NCBI GenBank assembly: GCA_035496255.1
Contig: DATJEU010000122.1
Coordinates: 1 to 64,000, forward strand
Length of the DNA: 64,000 nucleotides
Reading direction: 5' to 3'
Source of the DNA: Gp6-AA40 sp035496255
GTDB lineage: Bacteria > Acidobacteriota > Vicinamibacteria > Vicinamibacterales > UBA2999
The notes under the pieces are model-generated. The model had not been told where the DNA came from. It searched no databases and saw only the letters and a program-made list of their open reading frames with translations. This document shows positions 1 through 8,038 of the stretch, piece by piece. Position 1 is the first letter of the stretch. Each line of letters opens with the position of its first letter. The translations under genes were made by a program, and so were the position numbers.

Positions 1-980
1 GACGCCTTGGCGGCCGCGATCTCCTTCGCCTGCGCGGCGTAGCCGGCGCTGCTCTGGGACGCCACCGGACCTTCGTTCCACATCACCTTCAGGTTGCGGC
101 GCGCACTCTGCGCCATCCACCACGAGTCGGCAACGATCGCCACGCCGGATGCGGGCCCCGCTGCGCCACCGCGGCCGCCGGTCGGGGCCGCCGGCGGGAC
201 GACGAAGGCATGCTTGATGCCCGGGAGCTTCTTGATCTCGTCGAGATTCGCGCTGACGGCGCTGCCGCCGAAGACCGGGCACTTCTCGTAGACCGCGTAC
301 AGCGTCCCCGGAAACGTAATGTCGATGCTGAATGCCGGTTTGCCCGTCGTGATCGCCATGTTGTCGACGCCGGGGATCGGCTTGCCGACGATCTTGAAGG
401 CCTTCGGATCCTTCAGCGTGAGCTGGTCGGGCGTCGGTGGCGTCAGCGTCGCCGCCTTCGCGGCGAGTGACGCGTAGGTCGCCTTGCGGCCGGACCGTGC
501 ATGCGTCACCATGCCCGAAGCCGTCGTCAGCTCCGACGCCGGGACGTTCCACTGCTGCGCGGCGGCCGCCAGCATGAGCGCGCGGCCACCGGCGCCAACC
601 TGTCGCATGCGCGTGTAGTGCGTCGGAATCGCGCGGCTGCCGCCTTCGGTCTGCGCCGTGTACTTCGAGCTGTCGTAATCGCCCTGCTTGATCGTGACCT
701 GCTTCCAGTCCACGTCGAGTTCCTCGGCGATCAACATCGGGAGCGCGGTCCTGATGCCCTGGCCGGTCTCCGGGTTCTGCGCGACGATCGTGAACGTGTT
801 GTCAGGATTGATGGTGATGTAGTTGCTGGGGAGCGGCGGGGGAGCGGGAGCGCCAAACCCTCCGCGCTGTGCCAGCACGTCCGGCGCGTAGAGTCCGATC
901 AGCAGGCCGCCACCGGCGAGCGTCGTCACCTGCAGGAACGACCGCCGATCGATCTGATGCGTCGTCTTCGTCGTGGTCAT
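1..980 (-). CDS. Molybdopterin-binding aldehyde/isoquinoline oxidoreductase large subunit (IorB-like), 5' part
   Basis: The protein begins at ATG 980 and runs off the left edge, leaving about 326 residues. The N-terminus is a twin-arginine signal (RRSFLQ near residue 12, then a hydrophobic stretch to about residue 37), which fits a cofactor-loaded periplasmic enzyme. After it come segments typical of the xanthine-dehydrogenase/IorB large-subunit family: NPETGQGIRTALPMLIAEEL and EGGSRAIPTHYTRMRQVGA, then the a/b-hammerhead part ending near the edge. The family oxidises aldehydes or N-heterocycles at a Mo-cytosine-dinucleotide centre and passes electrons to a 2Fe-2S partner. That partner lies 2 bp upstream on the same strand. 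The substrate cannot be told from sequence. Confidence 0.9.
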   Translation of the reverse strand, partial: MTTTKTTHQIDRRSFLQVTTLAGGGLLIGLYAPDVLAQRGGFGAPAPPPLPSNYITINPDNTFTIVAQNPETGQGIRTALPMLIAEELDVDWKQVTIKQGDYDSSKYTAQTEGGSRAIPTHYTRMRQVGAGGRALMLAAAAQQWNVPASELTTASGMVTHARSGRKATYASLAAKAATLTPPTPDQLTLKDPKAFKIVGKPIPGVDNMAITTGKPAFSIDITFPGTLYAVYEKCPVFGGSAVSANLDEIKKLPGIKHAFVVPPAAPTGGRGGAAGPASGVAIVADSWWMAQSARRNLKVMWNEGPVASQSSAGYAAQAKEIAAAKA

Positions 981-982
981 CG

Positions 983-1447
983 CTAGCTCCTGATGGTGCC
1001 CGCGGCCTTGTGAATGGCCTGGCGGATGCGTAGATAGGTTCCACACCGGCACACGTTGCCCGTCATCGCCGCATCGATCTGCTGGTCCGTCGGTTTCGGC
1101 GTCGTCTGCAGCAGCGCCGCGGCCGACATCAACTGACCGGCCTGGCAGTAGCCGCACTGCGGGACGTCGATGTCACGCCACGCCACCTGGAGCGGGTGAG
1201 CGCCATCGGCCGACAGGCCTTCGATCGTCGTTACCGGCTGGTTCACGGTCGACACCGGGATCGAGCAGGAGCGAACCGCCTTGTTCCCGAGGTGCACCGT
1301 GCAGGCGCCGCAGAATGCCGCGCCGCAGCCGAACTTCGTGCCCTTCAGGTCGAGGACATCCCGCAGCACCCAGAGCAGGGGCATGTCCGCCGGCACGTTG
1401 TCGACGCTGTGGCGCTTCCCGTTCACTGTGAGTGTGTAATTCGGCAT
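983..1447 (-). CDS. 2Fe-2S subunit of molybdenum hydroxylase (IorA/CoxS-like)
   Basis: A 154-residue protein, the usual size for the small electron-transfer subunit of IorAB-type enzymes. The plant-ferredoxin-like N-terminal domain carries CGAAFCGACTVH plus a later Cys (RSCSIP). The C-terminal alpha-helical domain carries CGYCQAGQ and CRCGTYLRIRQAI, which bind the second 2Fe-2S cluster next to the molybdenum site. There is no signal peptide, as expected if it is co-exported with the Tat-bearing large subunit. Its stop codon lies 2 bp before the large-subunit ATG, so the two are clearly co-transcribed, small subunit first. Confidence 0.93.
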   Translation of the reverse strand: MPNYTLTVNGKRHSVDNVPADMPLLWVLRDVLDLKGTKFGCGAAFCGACTVHLGNKAVRSCSIPVSTVNQPVTTIEGLSADGAHPLQVAWRDIDVPQCGYCQAGQLMSAAALLQTTPKPTDQQIDAAMTGNVCRCGTYLRIRQAIHKAAGTIRS

Positions 1448-1626
1448 AGCCGCTCCCGGAAAGTGGAGGTCGGAGAAGTCCCGTGCCTCGCCAAAGAAGC
1501 ATAGGATAGGACTCCCGGCGGTCGAATGAAAGGGGATGCCTCATCCTGTCGACGCAGGATGTCGGCCCGGTCCGAGGCCCTTACAGGCAGACCGTAGCGG
1601 CCGACTTTCAGGTCGGCCCTTCGTCA

Positions 1627-1866
1627 TCACTCTTGCGTGTTTCGGGCGAGTTCGGTCGTGCGCAACACCGCCTTCGTCATCCGCGTCACGTGTCCGGCCA
1701 GGAGCGCGATGCTGATGTTAACGAACGCCGTCTGGCCGGTGACGGCAACCCACAACATCTTGGTGGTGACCTGGCCGTCGCCGCGGGCACGCGCGATAGC
1801 AAGCCCAGCGTGCGGTGGTACTTCCATCTCACCGACCGAGGCATCGTCGATGGCGATGGTCGTCAC
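1627..1866 (-). CDS. Small hypothetical protein
   Basis: An open frame of 79 codons read from a GTG at 1866. The composition is protein-like (a hydrophobic central part, MLWVAVTGQTAFVNISIALLAGH, and a basic tail), but no known domain was recognised and no convincing ribosome-binding site precedes the GTG. A longer reading from 2079 would overlap the next gene and has a low-complexity N-terminus, so the shorter form is preferred. It lies downstream of another small unknown ORF on the same strand. This could be a spurious frame. Confidence 0.3.
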   Translation of the reverse strand: MTTIAIDDASVGEMEVPPHAGLAIARARGDGQVTTKMLWVAVTGQTAFVNISIALLAGHVTRMTKAVLRTTELARNTQE

Positions 1867-2006
1867 GCACCGTTGCCGGCATAGTGTCGAAAGGCGCGGC
1901 GACTGGCGACGCGGTAGGACCAGACGCGAAATCGCTCCGGCTGGTCGAGCCACGGCAGCCTGCCGCACGTGGCCGGCGCAGCGTTCGAAATCAGGAGGCG
2001 GGGCGG

Positions 2007-2315
2007 TTACGCCGCGCGCGGGTACATCTGCGCGGGACGCGTCGGCGTCGGGAGCGGCGCGTAGGCGACGACGCTCCATCCCTGCTGGCGCAGCTGCATC
2101 GCGATGGCTGCATGCCGTTGGAACGCGTTGACGCCCTTCGAGAGTTGCTCGACGATGGTCGCGCCGCCGGCCCAGTGCGGCGTCACGATGACGGCGTACT
2201 CATACGCCGATGTGCAGAGCAGTTCACAGGTGAGGAAGTGAGCGTCGCGGTGAAACGTCCAGGCAAGGAGACGCTGCGGCTGCTGGCGCGCGGTCGTGGA
2301 AGCCGGTTTCTTCAT
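2007..2315 (-). CDS. Small hypothetical protein
   Basis: A 102-residue frame starting with a basic MKKPAS N-terminus. The middle segment (YEYAVIVTPHWAGGATIVEQLSKGVNAFQRHAAIAMQLRQQGWSVVAY) has the amino-acid balance of a real protein, including an amphipathic helix before a QGWSVV strand. No family was recognised. It is divergent from the helicase gene, whose GTG lies only about 50 bp away, so the two would share a short promoter region. The neighbouring frame at 1627-1866 would be its downstream partner if both are real. Confidence 0.45.
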   Translation of the reverse strand: MKKPASTTARQQPQRLLAWTFHRDAHFLTCELLCTSAYEYAVIVTPHWAGGATIVEQLSKGVNAFQRHAAIAMQLRQQGWSVVAYAPLPTPTRPAQMYPRAA

Positions 2316-2368
2316 GCGCCGCTGCAGTTCAAGACGAGTGCCAGCGCCGCGTCATGAAACAATGACGC

Positions 2369-3820
2369 GTGGATATTTCATTCAGCAGCCTCGGGTTACA
2401 TGCCGACCTCGTCAGGGGACTCCGCGAGCTCGGCTTCACGCGCCCCACCCCTATTCAGGGTGACGCGATACCACCTGCGCTTGCCGGCCGCGACCTGCTG
2501 GCCTGCGCGCAGACCGGCAGTGGGAAAACGGCTGCCTTCCTGCTCCCGATTCTTCACAAGTTGATGGACCGGCCGCGGCGGACGACGCGCGCCCTGATCC
2601 TGACACCGACCCGCGAGCTGGCGGCGCAGATTCTCGAGGAGTTCAACGCGTTCGCGGTGCACACACCGCTGACCGCGGCAGCGATCTTCGGCGGCGTCGG
2701 CATGGGCCCGCAGGAGCACGCGTTCCGTTCCGGCGTCGACGTGATGGTCGCGACGCCCGGCCGCCTGCTCGATCACCTCGCGCGACCCTACGCGGTGCTC
2801 ACCGGCCTCGAGCACCTCGTCCTCGACGAAGCCGACCGGATGCTCGACATGGGTTTTCTGCCGGATATCCGTCGCGTGCTGAAGCACGTGCCGGCGAAAC
2901 GGCAGACGCTCTTTTTCAGCGCGACGATGCCGCCCCCGATCGCGGGGCTCGCTGGGGAGATGCTGAAGCAGCCGCTGACGATCAACCTGCAGCGGCAGGC
3001 GGCGCCGGCGGTCGGGATCACCCAGGCTGTCTATCCGGTGGCGCAGGATCTCAAAGCAGCGCTCTTCGTCGAATTGCTCCGGCGCGGAATCCTGCGCGAG
3101 GCGCTGGTCTTCACGCGGACGAAGCACCGCGCCAATCGTCTGGCGGAACATCTGGTGCGCGCCCGGGTCGCGGCGGAGCGCATTCACGGCAATCGCTCGC
3201 AGAGTCAACGGACCGAAGCGCTGGCGGGATTCAAGAGCGGCAAGTACCGCGTGCTCGTGGCCACGGATATCGCGGCTCGCGGCATCGACGTGGAAGCGCT
3301 CAGTCATGTCGTCAATTTCGACGTGCCGGCGGTGCCAGAGGACTATATCCATCGCGTTGGCCGCACCGGGCGTGCGGAGCTCACGGGTGAGGCGTACACG
3401 TTCGTCTCGCCTGACGAGGAGGCCGACCTGCGCGCGATCGAGCGCGCGATCAAGAAGACCCTGCCGCGCGTGACGCTGTCGGACTTCGACTACAAGGCAC
3501 GACCCGAGCGGGCGCTCGAAATTCCGATCAAGGAACGCATCGCGCAGATCCGCGCACAGAAGAAACTGGAGCGCGAGCGCGCCGCGGCCAACACCGCGCG
3601 GCGTGCAGCCCATCTCCGAGGCGGGAGCTCGCAGGACGGTGGTAGCCGTGCGCAGGGTGGCAGCGCTGGATCCCGTCCGCAGGGAGGTGGTGGTCATCGT
3701 GCCGGCGGTGCCGGTGGCAATCGCCCTGCCGGCGGCGGAGGACCACATCGCTCGGGCGGCGGTGGCCAGTCGCGCGGCCCTGGTCGCCGTTTCGGCCCGA
3801 GTGGTCGTGGCGGCCGCTGA
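2369..3820 (+). CDS. rhlE: DEAD-box ATP-dependent RNA helicase, RhlE-like
   Basis: A 483-residue helicase with all superfamily-2 motifs in order: Q motif FTRPTPIQ, Walker A AQTGSGKT, PTRELAAQ, TPGRLLD, DEAD in LDEADRMLDMG, SAT in FFSATMP, then the C-terminal RecA domain with VLVATDIAARGID and HRVGRTGR. The core ends near residue 370. The tail is a basic, Gly/Arg/Ser-rich low-complexity extension, as in RhlE-type helicases that work in rRNA maturation or cold adaptation. The start is GTG at 2369 (GTG GAT ATT). The long open frames on the opposite strand are compositional shadows. It is probably monocistronic, since the next gene is convergent. Confidence 0.93.
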   Translation: MDISFSSLGLHADLVRGLRELGFTRPTPIQGDAIPPALAGRDLLACAQTGSGKTAAFLLPILHKLMDRPRRTTRALILTPTRELAAQILEEFNAFAVHTPLTAAAIFGGVGMGPQEHAFRSGVDVMVATPGRLLDHLARPYAVLTGLEHLVLDEADRMLDMGFLPDIRRVLKHVPAKRQTLFFSATMPPPIAGLAGEMLKQPLTINLQRQAAPAVGITQAVYPVAQDLKAALFVELLRRGILREALVFTRTKHRANRLAEHLVRARVAAERIHGNRSQSQRTEALAGFKSGKYRVLVATDIAARGIDVEALSHVVNFDVPAVPEDYIHRVGRTGRAELTGEAYTFVSPDEEADLRAIERAIKKTLPRVTLSDFDYKARPERALEIPIKERIAQIRAQKKLERERAAANTARRAAHLRGGSSQDGGSRAQGGSAGSRPQGGGGHRAGGAGGNRPAGGGGPHRSGGGGQSRGPGRRFGPSGRGGR

Positions 3821-3879
3821 TCCGGTTCTCGAAGCGGGATGACGCCGCCACTCCGGAACGGCGGATAGCCGCGTACAGG

Positions 3880-3912
3880 AAAAAGGCCGGGACCGCGTTC
3901 GCGATCCCGGCC
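3880..3912 (-). terminator. Rho-independent terminator for the convergent gene
   Basis: An 8-bp perfect stem (GGCCGGGA/TCCCGGCC) with an inner CGCG pairing. On the minus strand it is followed by five T residues (the AAAAA at 3880-3884). It lies about 45 bp past the stop of the propeller gene that ends at 3959. On the plus strand it is followed by only a mixed pyrimidine tract, so it may act weakly for the helicase too. Confidence 0.7.
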
Positions 3913-3958
3913 GTCCTTCTCACTTCTTCCTTCCGACTTCGAACTTCGCCCTTCGAAC

Positions 3959-6319
3959 CTATCTCGCGAGCGGATTCGGCCGCAGTTGGAAGTGGACCAT
4001 CTTGCCCTTGGTCCCCTTGCCACCTTCGATGTGCCATACGAAGTGGGTGCCGTAGTTGGCCCACAAGCCGCGGTTCTTCCAGTCGTTGGTGTCGCCGTCG
4101 ATGCGGCCGTCCATGCCGCGCGAATAGAAGCCGAGCGGATAGGGCACGCGGAGCGTGACCCACTGCTTCGTCTGCGGATCCAGCGCCAGCTCCGAGTCCG
4201 AGTTGGATCCGTTCGCCAGCGGGATGTTCTTGCCGAGGCCCAGCGTGTTCTCGCGATCCACCCAGTTGGTGTAGTGGAAGTCCGACGGGATATCGGTGCC
4301 CTTCAACTTCGGACCGGGGGTCTGATAGAGCGTCCAGCCTTCGCGGCACTGGCTGCCGTCGACCTTCTGCGGCCCCGTCAGGTCCTTGCACTTGCGGATG
4401 TCGAAGCTCGCCAGGTGGCTGCTCGCCGCCAGCGCGGTCCAGACGACGCCGTTGCTGTCGACGTCGATGCCGCGCGGATCGAAGCCCGGCTCCGGCACCT
4501 TGAACACCTGCGTCCGGCACGACTCCGGCGGGTTGTTCCCGCGCTGCAGCCGCACGATGTATCCGGGATAGCGCTCGGCCGCGCCCCAGACCGAGTCGTC
4601 GACCGGACTCGGCATCACGGAATACAACGAGAAGCTCACCTGCGTGTCGCGGGTCGGGTCGGGAGGACCGCCGACCGCACCGCCACCCGCACGGCCAGCC
4701 GCACCACGGGCACCACGTGCCCCGGCGGCGGCACCGGCGTTGGGACCGCCGCCACCCTGCGTGTCGGTGCCATAGAGAATCGAGTCTGTGGGAGCGCCGC
4801 GGCCACCGACCGGGACGTTCCACGGACGTGTGATCTTGCCGTCGCCGTTGGTGTCGACGACCTGACCGCACCAGCCCACGGCCACCTGTTCGGCCTTCTG
4901 CGGGTCGTTGCCGTTGGCCTTCATCGCCGCGTCGAACTTCTTGGTGTCGATCCAGCCGAAGATCGGTCCGATCAGCTCGTTGAAGTACAGCGTCTCGTCG
5001 GGATCGTTGTCGAACTGCAGATGGTGCGTCGCGTAGCAGGTGTCGATCAGCGTGAACTGCTTCGTCTTCGGATCGTAGTACGACGCCTGCCGGCCGCTGT
5101 TGCGCAGCGGGTACCAGTCGGAATAGGCGCTCTTGCCGTCATTGCACCAGGAGGCATCCTGGTTCGGCCGGATCTTCGATGTCATCCACACGCGCCCCTT
5201 GCTGTCCATCATCGGGTTGTGCGGATCCGCCGGATCGTACGGCGGGTTCGACCAGAGCCACTCGTCGCCCCACCAGAGCGACGGGCGATTTGGCTTCGGG
5301 AAGCGCGAGGGCACCGTTTCACGCGGCGCGCGCGTCGGGATTTCGAGTTCCTCGGTCGTGTTGCGCTTCGGATCCAGGACGACGAGCGTGCCGTGACCCG
5401 CGGAGACGGCGTAGACCGGGCCGCCGGCGTTGACCCGCGGATTCTGCTTGCTGGTGGTGATCTCGTCGTGCATGAACGAGTGATCCGTGCCCCAGTCCCA
5501 CAGCGTCAGCACCAGGTTGCGCTCGACCCCCTTCGGCCGCGGCGGTGCCGCCGGCACCTGGCCCGCTTCCACCGCGCGCGTCCAGTCGGCGAACACTTTC
5601 AGCGACGCCGCCTGGCCCTGATTGTTCAGGACCGAATACATGTTCGTGCCGCGCACGCCGGTGCCGAGGCGCCATTCCCACGCCTGCTCGTGCGTCTTCA
5701 GTTCCGGCTTCGCCTTGAAGACGTGATCGACGCTGCGCGTCAGCTTGTTTCCAAGCTGGTGACAGAAGTTACAGTCCGACTTGAGCGAGTTGATCCAGAG
5801 GTTCTGACTCGTCATGCGCGGGTTGACGCCGTTGCCGTTTGGCGGCTGCCCGGTGCCGGGGAAGAGATTCGCCGGCGGTGGCGAGAGCAGCGAGAGCCAA
5901 TAGTCGCCCGGATAGACCTGCGCGGCCTCCTGCGGCGTCTTCGCCGTCACGGCGTTCAGCGTGACGCTGTTCGCCCCTGGCTTCAGCGCGACCCGCTGCG
6001 AGTCCACGAGGCCGTAGCCGCGCACGAACACGCTGTAGTTCGCCTGCGGCAGCTCCGGCAGCAGGAACCGGCCCTGGTCGTCCGTGACGACGATCTTGAT
6101 GAAATTGGTGGGGAGATCTTTCGTCTCGGCGATCACCCAGACGCCCGCCTCAGGACCCTTGTCGCTCCGCACCACGCCGGTGATCACGCCGTTGGCGGGC
6201 GCGGTCGCACGCTGCGCTTCGAGTGCGGTACCCGTCGACATGACGAACGCGGTGGTGAGGGCGAGTAACCCGGCGGTGAGGAAGGCAAACCCCACGCGGG
6301 AACGCGTAGCACTGCTCAC
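3959..6319 (-). CDS. Secreted carboxypeptidase-regulatory/beta-propeller protein with one haem motif
   Basis: A 786-residue exported protein. A signal peptide covers about residues 1-36. A carboxypeptidase-regulatory-like (transthyretin-like) domain follows at about 43-120 (GVITGVVRSDKGPEAGVWV). A single CNFCH haem-attachment motif sits near residue 184. The rest resembles streptogramin-lyase/NHL-type propeller repeats (FDPRGIDVDSNGVVWTALAASSHLASFD, DDSVWGA). A Gly/Ala-rich spacer breaks the propeller near residues 545-565. Such proteins sit beside DUF1592/DUF1552 and PQQ genes in acidobacteria, and a periplasmic role in oxidative catabolism is plausible but unproven. A strong terminator follows the gene. 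The long open frame opposite it is a shadow. Confidence 0.85.
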   Translation of the reverse strand: MSSATRSRVGFAFLTAGLLALTTAFVMSTGTALEAQRATAPANGVITGVVRSDKGPEAGVWVIAETKDLPTNFIKIVVTDDQGRFLLPELPQANYSVFVRGYGLVDSQRVALKPGANSVTLNAVTAKTPQEAAQVYPGDYWLSLLSPPPANLFPGTGQPPNGNGVNPRMTSQNLWINSLKSDCNFCHQLGNKLTRSVDHVFKAKPELKTHEQAWEWRLGTGVRGTNMYSVLNNQGQAASLKVFADWTRAVEAGQVPAAPPRPKGVERNLVLTLWDWGTDHSFMHDEITTSKQNPRVNAGGPVYAVSAGHGTLVVLDPKRNTTEELEIPTRAPRETVPSRFPKPNRPSLWWGDEWLWSNPPYDPADPHNPMMDSKGRVWMTSKIRPNQDASWCNDGKSAYSDWYPLRNSGRQASYYDPKTKQFTLIDTCYATHHLQFDNDPDETLYFNELIGPIFGWIDTKKFDAAMKANGNDPQKAEQVAVGWCGQVVDTNGDGKITRPWNVPVGGRGAPTDSILYGTDTQGGGGPNAGAAAGARGARGAAGRAGGGAVGGPPDPTRDTQVSFSLYSVMPSPVDDSVWGAAERYPGYIVRLQRGNNPPESCRTQVFKVPEPGFDPRGIDVDSNGVVWTALAASSHLASFDIRKCKDLTGPQKVDGSQCREGWTLYQTPGPKLKGTDIPSDFHYTNWVDRENTLGLGKNIPLANGSNSDSELALDPQTKQWVTLRVPYPLGFYSRGMDGRIDGDTNDWKNRGLWANYGTHFVWHIEGGKGTKGKMVHFQLRPNPLAR

Positions 6320-6457
6320 GGACTCCTCCTGCTGTGTAGGAACGGAATAACCGGGAAAGTATAGGCGCCTCCGCCGTTTGCGCGAAAGCCCGCGGGCAGG
6401 AAATTTGATACTTTTTTGCGGGATTCACCCGGAGCCATTCCCTAGAATTGAGGTCCC

Positions 6458-8038
6458 ATGTTTCGCCGCGCGTCCGTCGCGCTGACCGTCGCCATCCTGC
6501 CGCTGCTCGCGGCGTCCGCCTGGGCCCTCCCCGCGCCGGGGCCTGCAGATACGCGCCTGGCCGACGCCGCCGCACGGCGCGATGTCGCCGCCATCCGCTC
6601 GCTGCTCAGCCAGAAGGTCGATCCCAACGTCCCCGGCCGCGACGGCTCGCCCGCGTTGCTCTGGATGGTGCGGGTGGACGACGTCGAGACGGCGAAGCTG
6701 CTGGTGAGGGCCGGGGCGGACGCGACGAAGGCGAATCGCTACGGCTTGACGCCGCTGGCGCTCGCGGCCGCGAACGGCAGCGCCCCGATGCTCACCGTGC
6801 TGCTCGGCGCCGGCGCCGATCCGAATGCCGTCGATCCGGCTGGCGAAACCGCGTTGATGGCCGCGTCACGCGTCGGCAATCTCGATGCGGTGCGCGTGCT
6901 GCTGGAGCACAACGCCACCATTGATGCCCGCGATGCCCAGTACCAGGAAACGGCGCTGATGGTGGCCGTCCGCGAGAACCATCCGCAGGTGGTGAAGCTG
7001 CTGATGGAGCTGGGCGCCGACGTCAACGCGAAGACGCGAGTGGGGATCACGCCGCCCTTCATCCTTCCGAATTCCGTCCCGGGCTTCGGTCACGGCGTCG
7101 GGATCGTCCGCGGCGGCTCTCCCGATCGTGGCCGCAGGAGTCCGACGCCCGGCGGCATGTCGCCGCTGCAGTACGCCGCGCGCGATGGCCGGCTCGACGA
7201 GATCAAGGTGCTGCTGGACGGCGGTGCCGATGTCAATCAGGTCGAGGCCAACGACATCACGCCGCTCATCACCGCGATCGGCAACAACCACCCCGAAGTG
7301 GCGACGTATCTGATCGATCGCGGCGCCGATGTCAACAAGGTGGATTGGTACGGACGGACGGCGCTGTTCACCGCCGTGGAGACGCGCAACATGGACGTCG
7401 ACAACGCGCCGCCGTTCGAGAACAGCATCAACCGCGCGCCCTACCTGCCGCTGATTCAACGCCTGATCGACAAGGGCGCGAACGTGAATGCGCGCACGAA
7501 GGAGCAACTCCCGATCAGACCGCAGTTCCTTCGCGTGACCGGGACACTCGAATGGGTGGACTTCACCGGCATGACGCCGTTCATCTTCGCGGCGCGCGCG
7601 GGCGACGTCGCCGTGATGAAGATGCTGCTGACGGCCGGAGCCGATCCGAAGATCGAGACGTTCGCCGGCACGAACGCGTTGATGGCCGCGGCGGGCGTCA
7701 ACTGGGTCTTCGATCAGACGTACTGGGAAGGGGAGCCGGCGAACCTCGCGGCGGTGCAGCTTTGCTTCGACCTCGGGCTGACCGACGTGAATCATCAGAA
7801 CTCGATGGGGGTCACGGCGCTGATGGGTGCGGCGAACCGCGGGTCCGACACCATCATTCGCTATCTGGCCTCGAAAGGCGCGCGGCTGGACATCAAGGAT
7901 GCCGAGGGGCGTACGGCGATGACCTGGGCCGAGGGCGTGTTCCTGGCCACGCATCCGGCGAAGACGAAGCCGTCGTCGATAACGCTGCTCCAGGAACTCA
8001 CGAAGCAGCCGCCGCAGGACAAGGTGGCGAGCAAGTGA
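6458..8038 (+). CDS. Secreted ankyrin-repeat protein
   Basis: A 526-residue protein with a signal peptide (MFRRASVALTVAILPLLAASAWA, residues 1-23) followed by about nine ankyrin repeats through to the C-terminus. Examples are TPLALAAANGSAPMLTVLLGAGADPNA, SPLQYAARDGRLDEIKVLL and TPFIFAARAGDVAVMKMLL. A Gly-rich insert interrupts the array near residues 205-230. Ankyrin repeats bind proteins, and exported ones in acidobacteria often precede DUF1592 cytochrome-type genes, as here. The DUF1592 gene overlaps the stop by 4 bp. A -10-like TAGAAT lies only 9 nt before the ATG, so the mRNA would have almost no leader. Confidence 0.92.
   Translation: MFRRASVALTVAILPLLAASAWALPAPGPADTRLADAAARRDVAAIRSLLSQKVDPNVPGRDGSPALLWMVRVDDVETAKLLVRAGADATKANRYGLTPLALAAANGSAPMLTVLLGAGADPNAVDPAGETALMAASRVGNLDAVRVLLEHNATIDARDAQYQETALMVAVRENHPQVVKLLMELGADVNAKTRVGITPPFILPNSVPGFGHGVGIVRGGSPDRGRRSPTPGGMSPLQYAARDGRLDEIKVLLDGGADVNQVEANDITPLITAIGNNHPEVATYLIDRGADVNKVDWYGRTALFTAVETRNMDVDNAPPFENSINRAPYLPLIQRLIDKGANVNARTKEQLPIRPQFLRVTGTLEWVDFTGMTPFIFAARAGDVAVMKMLLTAGADPKIETFAGTNALMAAAGVNWVFDQTYWEGEPANLAAVQLCFDLGLTDVNHQNSMGVTALMGAANRGSDTIIRYLASKGARLDIKDAEGRTAMTWAEGVFLATHPAKTKPSSITLLQELTKQPPQDKVASK

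Noticed and set aside
1560..1620. Riboswitch-like spacer before the 2Fe-2S gene
   Set aside because: Only a single short palindrome of the dispersed family is visible; no known riboswitch core was seen.
2396..3748. A 450-codon frame opposite the DEAD-box helicase
   Set aside because: All helicase motifs are on the plus strand; the opposite frame has no recognisable domain.
3986..6268. A 760-codon open frame opposite the propeller gene
   Set aside because: It is the antisense of a clearly coding gene with signal peptide and haem motif. Its composition (Arg/Val-rich, no hydrophobic signal) is typical of a GC-rich shadow frame.
7345..8034. Upstream extension of the DUF1592 gene
   Set aside because: It lies wholly inside the ankyrin gene. 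The GTG at 8035 with signal peptide directly after is the sensible start.
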